The notes below the pieces were generated by a model. That model did no database searches, was not told the DNA's origin, and worked only from the letters and a program-made list of their open reading frames with translations. A stretch of 64,000 bases of DNA from Nocardioides lianchengensis (GTDB taxonomy: Bacteria; Actinomycetota; Actinomycetes; Propionibacteriales; Nocardioidaceae). The stretch is from NCBI RefSeq assembly GCF_900101465.1, contig NZ_FMZM01000005.1, positions 163,384-227,383 on the forward strand, given 5' to 3'. This document shows, in pieces, positions 1 to 7,398 of the stretch; within the stretch, counting starts at the first letter, position 1, and every line of letters begins with the position of its first letter. A program made the position numbers and the translations under genes.

Positions 1-288
1 GCCTGGCTCGACCTGCTGCCGCGGATCCGCGACATCCGGCGGCTCGGCTCCTGCGCCCTCGACCTCTGCGGGGTGGCCGACGGCACCGTCGACGCCTACG
101 TCGAGGAGGGCGTCAACCTGTGGGACCACGCGGCCGGCGCCCTGGTGGCCGAGGCCGCCGGGGCGCGCTGGGAGCTCCTGGTCGGCGCCGGGGGACTGAG
201 CCTCATCGTGTGTGCTCCGGCACCTTCGTACGACGAGCTCCACGCGGCCGTGGTGTCCGCAGGGTTCGCCGCCGAGGAGGGGGAATAG
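1..288 (+). CDS. Inositol monophosphatase family protein, C-terminal part (cut by window edge)
   Basis: Only the last 95 codons are present; the reading frame is open from base 1 to the TAG at 286-288. The fragment carries the C-terminal signature of inositol monophosphatase-type phosphatases: LGSCALDLCGVADG followed by a WDHAAGALVAEAAGA stretch, where the Asp of WDHAAG is a metal and substrate ligand in the family. These enzymes are Mg-dependent and hydrolyse inositol phosphates or related sugar phosphates; in actinobacteria they can feed inositol to mycothiol or phosphoinositide synthesis. In M. tuberculosis suhB lies beside DUF4193, DUF3093 and dut genes, and the same neighbours follow here, so a suhB ortholog is likely. 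The exact substrate cannot be told from the fragment. Confidence 0.85.
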   Translation, partial: AWLDLLPRIRDIRRLGSCALDLCGVADGTVDAYVEEGVNLWDHAAGALVAEAAGARWELLVGAGGLSLIVCAPAPSYDELHAAVVSAGFAAEEGE

Positions 289-442
289 CCGCTCAGCGGA
301 CGGCGTTGTGGGGGCGCATCACCCGACCGGTGTGCGCTCGAGGGGGCGCATGGTGCACAATCTGGCGCCGACGACGTGAGCCGACGCGGCTCGCGGGTGA
401 CCGGTACACGGGGCAGCACAGACGAGGGGAGTGAGTGACGCT

Positions 443-733
443 ATGGCGACCGACTACGACGCACCGCGCAAGAACGAGGAAGACCAGTCCGAGGAGAGCA
501 TCGAAGAGCTCAAGGCGCGACGTCACGACAAGAACTCCGGCAAGGTCGACGAGGACGAGACCGAGGCGGCCGAGTCCTTCGAGCTCCCCGGTGCTGACCT
601 GTCCCACGAGGAGCTCGCGGTCGAGGTGAAGCCGAAGCAGGACGACGAGTTCACCTGCATGAGCTGCTTCCTGGTCCACCACCGGTCGCAGCTGGCCGAC
701 GAGAAGAAGATGATCTGCCGCGACTGCGCCTGA
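443..733 (+). CDS. DUF4193 family zinc-ribbon-like protein
   Basis: A 96-residue acidic protein beginning MATDYDAPRK, the usual N-terminus of the actinobacterial DUF4193 family. The middle contains ELPGADLSHEEL and the C-terminus has two CxxC pairs (FTCMSCFLVHHRSQL and ICRDCA), which probably bind one zinc. Function is unknown; the family is nearly universal in actinobacteria and sits beside dut and suhB genes. I chose ATG 443 because GAGGGGAG ends about 11 bases upstream; an in-frame GTG at 431 would leave almost no spacing to that site. A 16-bp-stem terminator follows the stop directly, so the gene is probably monocistronic. Confidence 0.9.
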   Translation: MATDYDAPRKNEEDQSEESIEELKARRHDKNSGKVDEDETEAAESFELPGADLSHEELAVEVKPKQDDEFTCMSCFLVHHRSQLADEKKMICRDCA

Positions 734-750
734 TCCAGGACGCGACGCGC

Positions 751-784
751 GAAGGCCGCGACCCCCTCGGGGGTCGCGGCCTTC
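751..784 (+). terminator. Intrinsic-type terminator after the DUF4193 gene
   Basis: A perfect 16-bp inverted repeat (751-766 and 769-784, arms GAAGGCCGCGACCCCC and its complement) with a 2-nt centre begins 17 bases after the DUF4193 stop. It sits between convergent genes and could terminate both directions; the T-tract is weak (TTCTGT). Confidence 0.8.
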
Positions 785-811
785 TGTCGTGTCGGGGCCT
801 GTCGCCGGGTT

Positions 812-1102
812 CTACTCGCCGTCGCGGCGCAGCTCGGGCGGCAGATGACCCGTGGAGCGTGCGTAGTACGACGCCGCCCGCCGCTGGGCGAGCATCCGGG
901 CGAGGCCGACCAGCACGCCGCTGGTGACCGCCCAGGCGACCGCCTCCCAGATCTCGACGTCGGGGTCGGCGGGGTTCTCCGGGGGCTTCCTCCCGGTCGT
1001 CACCTTCCAGGTGGCGTCAGCGGCCTTCTTCGCCAGTGCCGCGGCCCCGAGGGCCGAGACGAGGGAGAAGGCCGACCAGATCTTGGAGCTGTCCTTGGCC
1101 AT
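812..1102 (-). CDS. DUF4235 family membrane protein
   Basis: A 96-residue protein matching the actinobacterial DUF4235 pattern: N-terminal MAKDSSKIWSAFSLVSALGAAALAKKAADATW, a WKVTTGRKPPENPADPDVEIWEAVAWA centre and a second hydrophobic helix (AVTSGVLVGLARMLAQRRAA). Two membrane-spanning segments are likely, at about residues 8-26 and 57-74, with a short polar C-terminus. Biochemical function is unknown. The start is supported by a TAATGT box exactly 6 nt upstream and the lack of a Shine-Dalgarno, suggesting a leaderless message. The neighbouring minus-strand DUF3093 gene ends 10 bases upstream, so read-through from it is also possible. Confidence 0.85.
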   Translation of the reverse strand: MAKDSSKIWSAFSLVSALGAAALAKKAADATWKVTTGRKPPENPADPDVEIWEAVAWAVTSGVLVGLARMLAQRRAASYYARSTGHLPPELRRDGE

Positions 1103-1108
1103 GGCAGG

Positions 1109-1114
1109 ACATTA
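1109..1114 (-). promoter_or_regulatory. Leaderless -10 box (TAATGT) for the DUF4235 gene
   Basis: TAATGT on the minus strand ends exactly 6 nt before ATG 1102. No ribosome site lies between, as expected for a leaderless transcript. Confidence 0.6.
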
Positions 1115-1588
1115 CCCAGCGGTCGGAGCGTCAGACAGCGAGGCCAGGGCCTTGGCCAGCTCGTCGGGACGACGGGTGCTCAGCAGCCAGTACGGCGCCG
1201 GGTCGGCCGGGTCGGTGATGGCGACCCGGACCGCGCGCTTCAGGTAGGGCCGCAGGAGCAAGTAGGCGCGGGCGTCGGCGTCGCGACCGGCCGCCCGGTG
1301 GGCCTCCTCGGGGTCCAGGGCCTCGACCGCCCCGAGGTGCCGGGCCTCGATCCGCGCCCGCCCGGCCCGCAGCACACCGTCGTGGACGCTGATCCGGGCC
1401 GACCCGTAGGCCAGGAACAGGGACGACACGAGCACGGCCACGACACCGGTGGCCGCCCAGGCGGCGGCCTCGGGGAGGGCCGCCAGGACGGCGAGCCAGA
1501 GGCTCGCGGTGAACATGAACCCCTGCACCCACCAGCGCAGCGGGACGCCGAGGCGCTCGTCGTAGCCGGGGGCAGGGGAGTCGGGCAC
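1112..1588 (-). CDS. DUF3093 family membrane protein
   Basis: A 158-residue protein of the actinobacterial DUF3093 family (the M. tuberculosis Rv2698 position beside dut). The N-terminus [20 protein letters not shown] leads into two adjacent hydrophobic helices (about residues 18-35 and 42-60, [16 protein letters not shown] and [16 protein letters not shown]). A cytosolic beta-rich domain follows with [13 protein letters not shown] and a [18 protein letters not shown] tail reminiscent of PH-like domains. Function is unknown. GTG 1588 is chosen because it gives the family's normal N-terminus; a GAAACT sequence lies 6 nt upstream, in the same spacing as other leaderless starts here. It is transcribed divergently from dut across 37 bases, so both promoters lie in that gap. 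Confidence 0.85.
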   Translation of the reverse strand: MPDSPAPGYDERLGVPLRWWVQGFMFTASLWLAVLAALPEAAAWAATGVVAVLVSSLFLAYGSARISVHDGVLRAGRARIEARHLGAVEALDPEEAHRAAGRDADARAYLLLRPYLKRAVRVAITDPADPAPYWLLSTRRPDELAKALASLSDAPTAG

Positions 1589-1613
1589 GAGGAGAGTTTC
1601 CCATCCCGGTCGG

Positions 1614-1619
1614 TACGCT
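1614..1619 (+). promoter_or_regulatory. Leaderless -10 box (TACGCT) for dut
   Basis: TACGCT ends 6 nt before GTG 1626 and no Shine-Dalgarno is visible, so dut is probably translated from a leaderless message. Confidence 0.6.
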
Positions 1620-1625
1620 CCGCGA

Positions 1626-2084
1626 GTGCCCCACCCCGACCTCGACGTGCAGGTGCTGCGTCTCGACCCCGACCTCCCGCTGCCGTCGTACGCCCACCCC
1701 GGCGACGCCGGCGCCGACCTCCTCACGACCGTCGACGTGACGCTGGCGCCGGGGGAGCGGGCGCTGGTTCCGACCGGCGTGGCCCTCGCCCTCCCGGACG
1801 GGTACGTCGCCCTCGTGCACCCGCGGTCCGGCCTCGCGGCCCGGCACGGGCTGTCGATCGTGAACACCCCGGGCACCGTCGACGCCGGCTACCGGGGCGA
1901 GATCAAGGTGCTCCTGGTCAACCACGACCCGGCCGAGCCGATCGAGCTGCGGCGGGGCGACCGGATCGCCCAGCTCGTCGTCCAGCGGTTCGAACGGGCC
2001 CGGTTCGTCGAGGTCTCCGAACTCCCCGCGTCGGTCCGTGGCGACGGGGGCTACGGTTCTACCGGCGGGTTCGGCAGATCCTGA
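1626..2084 (+). CDS. dut: dUTP diphosphatase (dUTPase)
   Basis: A 152-residue trimeric-type dUTPase that hydrolyses dUTP to dUMP and pyrophosphate, keeping uracil out of DNA and supplying dUMP for thymidylate. All five family motifs are visible: HPGDAGADL near residue 26, [21 protein letters not shown] (motifs 2-3) with [18 protein letters not shown] (motif 3, with the catalytic Asp and stacking Tyr), RGDRIAQLV (motif 4) and the C-terminal GYGSTGGFG (motif 5) that closes over the substrate. Length is normal. It is the first gene of a plus-strand run with DUF3710, OB-fold and DUF3159 genes, the same order as in M. tuberculosis. GTG start is fixed by the leaderless TACGCT box. Confidence 0.97.
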   Translation: MPHPDLDVQVLRLDPDLPLPSYAHPGDAGADLLTTVDVTLAPGERALVPTGVALALPDGYVALVHPRSGLAARHGLSIVNTPGTVDAGYRGEIKVLLVNHDPAEPIELRRGDRIAQLVVQRFERARFVEVSELPASVRGDGGYGSTGGFGRS

Positions 2085-2133
2085 GCCGCCCGACCCACCC
2101 GTCGCAGGGCCCCGCACCGAGGAGCAGCTCGAA

Positions 2134-2775
2134 GTGAAGTTCCGTCGCAAGTCCGACACCACCCCGGCCGAGGCGTCGACCGACGCCGCCGACGTCCCGG
2201 CCCCGGTCGGGCCGTTCGACGCCGCCGACCTCCCCGAGGACGGGGTGGAGCGGGTCGACCTCGGGTCGCTGCTGGTCGCGCCCCAGGAGGGCCGCGAGCT
2301 GCGCCTGCAGGTCGACGAGGCCTCGGGCACGGTCCAGTCGGTGCTGCTCGCCGCCCCCGAGGGCGCCGTGGAGCTCCGGGCCTTCGCCGCGCCCCGCAAC
2401 GGCGACCTGTGGTCCGAGGTGCGCCCCCAGCTGGCGGCCGACATGGCCCGCCGCGGCGGCACCGCCTCCGAGCGCGAGGGCGAGTTCGGCACCGAGCTGG
2501 TCTGCCAGCTGCAGGTACGCCGTCCCGACGGCAGCACCGCCACCCAGCCGTCCGTGATCGTCGGGGTGAACGGCGATCGGTGGCTGCTGCGCGCCACCGT
2601 GATGGGCCGCCCGGCCCTGGAGGAGTCGCTGCCGGAGGAGTGGATCGAGACCGTCCGCAGCGTCGCCGTGCAGCGCGGTGTCGGTGCGATGCCGGTCGGC
2701 GAGCCGCTGCCGGTCGTCCTGCCCGCCAACGCGCGCAAGGTCGACCAGCCCGCGGCCCAGCCGCCCACCCCGTGA
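2134..2775 (+). CDS. DUF3710 domain-containing protein
   Basis: A 213-residue acidic cytosolic protein of the actinobacterial DUF3710 family (M. tuberculosis Rv2696c position). It starts MKFRRKSDTT, has a low-complexity Ala/Pro/Asp region to about residue 40, then the conserved domain GPFDAADLPEDGVERVDLG, RLQVDEASGTVQSVLL, LWSEVRPQLAADMARRGG and a VNGDRWLLRATVMG core. No catalytic motif or membrane segment is visible. GTG 2134 is preceded by GAGGAG with 9-base spacing and gives the usual family N-terminus; the frame stays open further upstream but runs into dut. It lies 50 bases after dut and 8 bases before the OB-fold gene, so it is probably in one operon with them. Function is unknown. Confidence 0.85.
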   Translation: MKFRRKSDTTPAEASTDAADVPAPVGPFDAADLPEDGVERVDLGSLLVAPQEGRELRLQVDEASGTVQSVLLAAPEGAVELRAFAAPRNGDLWSEVRPQLAADMARRGGTASEREGEFGTELVCQLQVRRPDGSTATQPSVIVGVNGDRWLLRATVMGRPALEESLPEEWIETVRSVAVQRGVGAMPVGEPLPVVLPANARKVDQPAAQPPTP

Positions 2776-2782
2776 GCCGGTG

Positions 2783-3145
2783 ATGGCGGAGAAGAGCCGG
2801 CTGCGCCGCAGCATCAGCCGCTGGGCCAACAGCAGCGACCAGCACGCCCGCGACATGCGCGAGACCTACGCCGATGCCGGCCACGACACGATCGCGACCG
2901 CACCGGACCGCGAGCGGGTGCAGCTGCGCGGCACCCTGCGGACGGTCACCCTGCGCCCGCGCGGCGGCGTCCCCGCCCTCGAGGCGGAGCTGTTCGACGG
3001 CTCGGGCGTGATCACCCTGGTCTGGCTCGGCCGGCGGCGGATCGCCGGCATCGCGCCGGGCCGCTCGATCCAGGTGCAGGGCCGGATCGGCCAGCACGAC
3101 GGGGTCCGGGTGCTCTACAACCCGCGCTACGAGCTGATGCCGTGA
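2783..3145 (+). CDS. OB-fold nucleic acid binding protein
   Basis: A 120-residue protein with a basic N-terminus (MAEKSRLRRSISRWANSS) and an OB-fold covering about residues 38-118: VQLRGTLRTVTLRPR, LEAELFDGSGVITLVWLGRR, GIAPGRSIQVQGRIG and RVLYNPRYELM. The pattern matches the single OB domain of RecG-wedge or tRNA-anticodon type seen in the M. tuberculosis Rv2694c position, so nucleic acid binding is likely but the target is unknown. ATG 2783 is chosen over a GTG three bases earlier. The gene follows DUF3710 by 7 bases and its stop overlaps the next start (GTGA), so it is translationally coupled to the DUF3159 gene. Confidence 0.85.
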   Translation: MAEKSRLRRSISRWANSSDQHARDMRETYADAGHDTIATAPDRERVQLRGTLRTVTLRPRGGVPALEAELFDGSGVITLVWLGRRRIAGIAPGRSIQVQGRIGQHDGVRVLYNPRYELMP

Positions 3146-3888
3146 CCGCCGAGCAGCAGCCGTCCTCGGCGGCGGCCAAGCCGACGGTCTCGGTCGACAC
3201 CGTCGAGGCCCTGGTCCGGGCCCAGATGGCCAGCGCCCTCGGCGGCCGGCGCGGGATGCTCGAGGCCGGCGTCCCCGGCATCCTGTTCACGCTGCTCTGG
3301 CTCACCACGAAGGAGCTCCAGCTGGCGCTGGTGGTCAGCGTCGCGGCGGCTGCGGTCTGCCTCGTCCTACGGCTGGTGCAGCGGAGCACGGTCCAATACG
3401 TCCTGAACGCCTTCTTCGCGATCGCCATCGGCTGGGTCTTCGTCCGGATCGCCGCCAGCTCCGGCGGCTCGGCGTCCGACCAGGCGCTGGCCTTCTTCCT
3501 GCCCGGCATCCTGATCAGCCTCGGCTACACCGTCGTGATGACCGCGTCCTGCCTGGTCGGCTGGCCGTTCGTCGGGTTCATGCTCGGCAGCGTCACCGGC
3601 GACCCGACCGCCTGGCACGCCGACAAGCAGGTCGTCCGGCTGTGCACCCGGCTGACCTGGCTGTTCCTGCTGCCCGGCGCCGTCGGCGTCGCGATCCAGG
3701 GCCCGATCTGGCTGCTCGGCTGGAGCGACACCATCGACGTCGACCTGGCCGTGGCCCTGTTGGGCATCCTCCGGCTCGGCCTGGGCTGGGCGCTGCGGAT
3801 CGGCTCCTGGGGCGCGATGATCTGGCTGCTCGCCCGCGACGCGACGCCGATCGAGGACCAGCCGCACCACGGGCTCACCGCGGACTAG
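3142..3888 (+). CDS. DUF3159 family membrane protein
   Basis: A 248-residue integral membrane protein of the actinobacterial DUF3159 family (M. tuberculosis Rv2693c position). After a polar 25-residue N-terminus comes the family hallmark EALVRAQMASALGGRRGMLEAGVP and then about six hydrophobic segments, including GILFTLLWLTTKELQLALVV, YVLNAFFAIAIGWVFVRIAA and a GWPFVGFMLG motif. No transport or catalytic signature is recognisable. GTG 3142 overlaps the previous TGA by 4 bases (GTGA). It closes the dut operon; a GC-rich hairpin at 3891-3910 separates it from the convergent ceoC gene. Function is unknown. Confidence 0.88.
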   Translation: MTAEQQPSSAAAKPTVSVDTVEALVRAQMASALGGRRGMLEAGVPGILFTLLWLTTKELQLALVVSVAAAAVCLVLRLVQRSTVQYVLNAFFAIAIGWVFVRIAASSGGSASDQALAFFLPGILISLGYTVVMTASCLVGWPFVGFMLGSVTGDPTAWHADKQVVRLCTRLTWLFLLPGAVGVAIQGPIWLLGWSDTIDVDLAVALLGILRLGLGWALRIGSWGAMIWLLARDATPIEDQPHHGLTAD

Positions 3889-3890
3889 GA

Positions 3891-3910
3891 AGGGCCGCGC
3901 CAGCGGCCCT
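3891..3910. terminator. Bidirectional hairpin between DUF3159 and ceoC
   Basis: AGGGCCGC (3891-3898) and GCGGCCCT (3903-3910) form a perfect 8-bp stem with a GCCA loop between two convergent genes. There is no T-tract, so termination strength is uncertain. Confidence 0.55.
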
Positions 3911-3950
3911 CCTGACGGTGGTCGAGCCGGCGGCGCGCTCTCCCGAGGCG

Positions 3951-4622
3951 CTAGCCGGGGTGGCTCTCCGGAGCCAGCAGCCGCTCCAGCGCGTCCTCAC
4001 CCTCGGCCGGTACGACGAACAGCAGCTCGTCCCCGGACTCGACCGGCTGCTCCGGGTCGGGCACGTAGACCTGGCCGTCGCGCAGGATGGTGACCAGGGC
4101 GCAGTTCTCCGGGAGCGGGATCAGCCCGGTCGGCTTCCCGACGTACGGCGAGTCCGCGGGGAGGGTCATCTCGACCAGGTTGGCCTTGCCCTGGCGGAAC
4201 GTGAACAGCCGGACCAGGTCGCCGACCGTGACGGCCTCCTCGACCAGGGCCGACATGATCCGCGGGGTCGAGACGTTGACGTCGACGCCCCAGGCCTCGC
4301 TGAACAGCCACTCGTTGTTGGGGTGGTTGACCCGGCCGACCGTGCGGGGGACCCCGAACTCCGTCTTGGCCAGCAGGGAGGTCACCAGGTTGACCTTGTC
4401 GTCGCCGGTGGCGGCGATGACGACGTCGCACTTGTCGAGCCTGGCCTCCTCCAGCGAGGACAGCTCGCAGGAGTCGGCCAGCAGCCACTCGGCGTCGGGG
4501 ACCCGCTCGGGCTTGATCGAGTCCGGGTTCTTGTCGACCAGCAGCACCTGGTGGCCGTTCTGGATCAGCTCACGGGCGATCGAGCGCCCGACGGCGCCGG
4601 CTCCGGCGATGGCTACGCGCAT
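3951..4622 (-). CDS. ceoC: TrkA-family potassium uptake regulator (CeoC-like)
   Basis: A 223-residue cytosolic RCK protein. Residues 1-120 form a Rossmann TrkA-N domain (MRVAIAGAGAVGRSIARELI, GxGxxG NAD site; VDKNPDS acidic end of beta 2; VVIAATGDDKVNLV). Residues about 135-215 form TrkA-C (LVEMTLPADSPYVGKP, GDELLFVVPAEGEDALERLL). Such subunits gate K+ transporters through NAD(H) or c-di-AMP/ATP binding. It is the second gene of a minus-strand pair; the first (4632-5294) ends 9 bases upstream. The pair is divergent from a large APC permease, the same arrangement as M. tuberculosis Rv2690c-ceoB-ceoC, so the permease is the likely partner (inference). Confidence 0.88.
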   Translation of the reverse strand: MRVAIAGAGAVGRSIARELIQNGHQVLLVDKNPDSIKPERVPDAEWLLADSCELSSLEEARLDKCDVVIAATGDDKVNLVTSLLAKTEFGVPRTVGRVNHPNNEWLFSEAWGVDVNVSTPRIMSALVEEAVTVGDLVRLFTFRQGKANLVEMTLPADSPYVGKPTGLIPLPENCALVTILRDGQVYVPDPEQPVESGDELLFVVPAEGEDALERLLAPESHPG

Positions 4623-4631
4623 GTCAGGGCC

Positions 4632-5294
4632 TCAGCTTTCCTCGGGTCCGCGCTCGACGACGCGGTAGGCGTGGGCCGCGTTCTCCTCGCGCATCACCAG
4701 GTGGAGCAGGTCGCCCTCCTGGATCACGCTCTCGCGGGTCGGGAGCATGCCCTCGCCGAGCCGGTCGATCCACGCGATCCGGCTCCGGGTCTGCTCCTGG
4801 AACGCGACGGTGCGCTCGCCGACCCACGGCTCGGGGGCCGGGACCTGGTCGAGGCGGATGGTGCCGGACGGGTCGCGGAAGTCCGGCTCGGCACCGGCCG
4901 GCAGCAGCCGGCGCAGCACCTGGTCGGCGGTCCACTTCACGGTGGCGACCGTCGTGATGCCGAGGCGCTGGTAGACCTCGGCGCGGCCCGGGTCGTAGAT
5001 CCGGGCCACGACCTGCTGGATGCCGAACGTCTCGCGGGCCACGCGGGCCGCGATGATGTTGGAGTTGTCGCCCGAGGAGACGGCCGCGAACGCGTCGGCG
5101 CGGCGGATGCCGGCCTTCTCGAGGACCTCCTGGTCGAATCCGATGCCGGTGACCTTGTCGCCGTTGAAGCCGGGTCCGAGGCGCCGGAAGGCGTCGGGCT
5201 CGCTGTCGATGATCGACACCGTGTGGTTGCGGTCCTCGAGGCTGCGGGCGAGCGTCGAACCGACGCGGCCACAGCCCATGATCACGACATGCAC
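4632..5294 (-). CDS. ceoB: TrkA-family potassium uptake regulator (CeoB-like)
   Basis: A 220-residue RCK protein paralogous to its downstream neighbour. The N-terminal Rossmann domain shows MHVVIMGCGRVGSTLARSLE (GxGxxG), SIIDSEPDAF and AFAAVSSGDNSNIIAARVA. The C-terminal TrkA-C domain spans roughly residues 140-215 (PWVGERTVAFQEQ, IQEGDLLHLVMRE). It should bind NAD(H) and form a heteromeric ring with the second subunit to control a K+ transporter. GTG 5294 is chosen because a TACGGT box lies exactly 6 nt upstream on the minus strand; an in-frame ATG six codons in would cut the first beta strand. The divergent permease gene starts 58 bases away. Confidence 0.88.
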   Translation of the reverse strand: MHVVIMGCGRVGSTLARSLEDRNHTVSIIDSEPDAFRRLGPGFNGDKVTGIGFDQEVLEKAGIRRADAFAAVSSGDNSNIIAARVARETFGIQQVVARIYDPGRAEVYQRLGITTVATVKWTADQVLRRLLPAGAEPDFRDPSGTIRLDQVPAPEPWVGERTVAFQEQTRSRIAWIDRLGEGMLPTRESVIQEGDLLHLVMREENAAHAYRVVERGPEES

Positions 5295-5300
5295 GCATGA

Positions 5301-5306
5301 ACCGTA
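5301..5306 (-). promoter_or_regulatory. Leaderless -10 box (TACGGT) for the TrkA pair
   Basis: TACGGT on the minus strand ends 6 nt before GTG 5294 and no ribosome site is present. Confidence 0.6.
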
Positions 5307-5338
5307 TCCCTAAGGCGCCGCAATCACGCCGAGTCCCG

Positions 5339-5344
5339 TAGCGT
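5339..5344 (+). promoter_or_regulatory. Probable -10 box (TAGCGT) for the APC permease
   Basis: TAGCGT ends 8 nt before GTG 5353. There is no Shine-Dalgarno between them, so a leaderless or near-leaderless start is likely. Confidence 0.45.
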
Positions 5345-5352
5345 TCCGCCTC

Positions 5353-7398
5353 GTGGGTGCTGGCGACGTCTCCAAGCGGATCCTGCTGGGGCGCAAGCTG
5401 CGCAGCTCCCAGCTGGGCGAGACGCTGCTCCCCAAGCGCATCGCGCTGCCGGTCTTCGCCAGCGACGCGCTCTCCTCGGTGGCCTACGCCCCCGACGAGG
5501 TCTTCATCATGCTCTCGCTCGCGGGCGTGTCGGCGTACTCCTTCTCCTGGAAGATCGGGCTCGCCGTCGCGCTGGTGATGGCGGTCGTGATCGCCTCCTA
5601 CCGCCAGACCGTGCACGCCTACCCGAGCGGGGGCGGCGACTACGAGGTCGCGACGGTCAACCTCGGCAAGACGGCCGGCACCACGGTGGCCAGCGCGCTG
5701 CTGGTCGACTACGTGCTGACCGTCGCGGTGTCGATCTCCTCCGGCGCCCAGTACGCCGCCTCCGCGATCCCCGCGCTGCAGGGCCACGAGGCGACCGCCG
5801 CGTCGGTGGCGGTGGTGCTGCTGATGGCGATCAACCTGCGCGGCATCCGCGAGTCGGGCGGCTTCTTCGCCGTCCCGACGTACGCGTTCATGGTGGCGAT
5901 CCTCGGCATGTGTGCCTACGGCTTCCTGCGGATGATGCTCGGCGACCTGCCCGAGGTGGAGAGCGCCGAGCTGCTCATCAAGCCGGAGCCGGGCCTCGAG
6001 GAGCCGCTCACGACGCTGGGCCTGCTGCTGCTGCTGGCCCGGGCGTTCTCGTCGGGGTGCGCGGCGCTGACCGGGGTCGAGGCGATCTCCAACGGCGTCC
6101 CCGCCTTCAAGCGACCGAAGAGCAAGAACGCCGCGACGACGCTGCTGCTGCTCGGGATGATCGCGATCACCATGATGGTCAGCGTCATCGTGCTGGCCCG
6201 CCAGATGGGGATCCGGTACGTCGACCCGCACGACCTCGACCGGCTGACGTACGGCGACGGCACGCCGGTCGGCGGCGACTACGAGCAGCACGCCGTGATC
6301 GCCCAGATCGCCCGAGCCGTCTTCAGCGACTTCTCGCCCGGCTTCTACCTCGTCGTCACGGTCACCGGCGTGATCCTGGTGCTGGCCGCCAACACGGCGT
6401 TCAACGGCTTCCCGGTGCTCGGGTCGATCCTCGCCCAGGACGGCTTCGCGCCGCGGGCGCTCGGGTCTCGGGGCGACCGGCTGGCCTACAGCAACGGCAT
6501 CGTCTTCCTGGCCGCGATGGCCATCGCGCTGATCCTGGCCTTCGACGCCGAGACCACCAAGCTGATCCAGCTCTACATCGTCGGCGTCTTCGTGTCGTTC
6601 AACCTCAGCCAGCTCGGCATGATCCGGCACTGGACGAGGCACCTCGCGACTGAGAAGGACCCCGCCGTACGGCGCAAGATGGCCCGCTCGCGGGTGATCA
6701 ACACGATCGGCCTGGCCATGACCGCGGTCGTGCTGGTCATCATCCTGATCACCAAGTTCCTCGCCGGGGCCTGGATCACCATCCTGGCGATGATCGGCTT
6801 CTTCCTGCTGATGCGGGGCATCCGCACCCACTACGACCAGGTCGCCGAGGAGCTCGCCGCCGACGAGGACGACAAGCTGATGCCCACCCGGGTGCACGCC
6901 ATCGTCCTGGTCTCCAAGCTGCACAAGCCGACGCTGCGGGCCCTGGCCTTCGCCAAGGCCACCCGGCCCAACATCCTCGAGGGCATCTACGTCGCCGCCG
7001 ACCCGGCAGCGACGAACCGGCTGCTGGACGAGTGGGACGAGCGGCGCATGGACGTGCCGCTGAAGGTGCTGCACTCGCCGTACCGGGAGCTGATCCGGCC
7101 GGTGGTCGAGTACGCCACCGAGATCCGCCGCGCCAACCCGCGCGGCGTGGTCGCGGTCTACATTCCCGAGTACGTCGTCGGCCGCTGGTGGGAGCAACTG
7201 CTCCACAACCAGACCGCCCTGCGGCTCAAGGGCCGCCTGCTGTTCACCCCCGGCGTCATGGTCATCTCGGTGCCCTACCAGCTGCGCTCGTCCCGGATCG
7301 CCCAGGAGCGGGAGCTGCGCGACGACTTCCGGGTCCGCCCCGGTGACCTGCGCCGCGGCCAGGTCGACAAGCGCGACGACGGCCAGGTCCCGCGGTGA
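5353..7398 (+). CDS. APC-superfamily permease with cytosolic C-terminal domain (possible K+ importer, KimA-like)
   Basis: A 681-residue transporter. The first roughly 490 residues hold about 12 membrane helices beginning with the APC hallmark LPVFASDALSSVAYAPDEVF; helix 3 onward shows YPSGGGDYEVATVNLGKTAG and LVDYVLTVAVSISSGAQY. Residues about 500-650 form a soluble domain (MPTRVHAIVLVSKLHKPTLRALAFAKA, universal-stress-like). This size and layout match actinobacterial Rv2690c-type proteins and the Bacillus KimA K+ importer rather than ordinary amino-acid permeases. Being divergent from two TrkA regulators supports a K+ role (inference). It ends in a 4-base overlap (GTGA) with the next gene. 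Confidence 0.82.
   Translation: MGAGDVSKRILLGRKLRSSQLGETLLPKRIALPVFASDALSSVAYAPDEVFIMLSLAGVSAYSFSWKIGLAVALVMAVVIASYRQTVHAYPSGGGDYEVATVNLGKTAGTTVASALLVDYVLTVAVSISSGAQYAASAIPALQGHEATAASVAVVLLMAINLRGIRESGGFFAVPTYAFMVAILGMCAYGFLRMMLGDLPEVESAELLIKPEPGLEEPLTTLGLLLLLARAFSSGCAALTGVEAISNGVPAFKRPKSKNAATTLLLLGMIAITMMVSVIVLARQMGIRYVDPHDLDRLTYGDGTPVGGDYEQHAVIAQIARAVFSDFSPGFYLVVTVTGVILVLAANTAFNGFPVLGSILAQDGFAPRALGSRGDRLAYSNGIVFLAAMAIALILAFDAETTKLIQLYIVGVFVSFNLSQLGMIRHWTRHLATEKDPAVRRKMARSRVINTIGLAMTAVVLVIILITKFLAGAWITILAMIGFFLLMRGIRTHYDQVAEELAADEDDKLMPTRVHAIVLVSKLHKPTLRALAFAKATRPNILEGIYVAADPAATNRLLDEWDERRMDVPLKVLHSPYRELIRPVVEYATEIRRANPRGVVAVYIPEYVVGRWWEQLLHNQTALRLKGRLLFTPGVMVISVPYQLRSSRIAQERELRDDFRVRPGDLRRGQVDKRDDGQVPR

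Noticed and set aside
4624..7206. An 860-codon minus-strand frame opposite the APC permease
   Set aside because: An antisense shadow; the permease and the TrkA genes explain this region.
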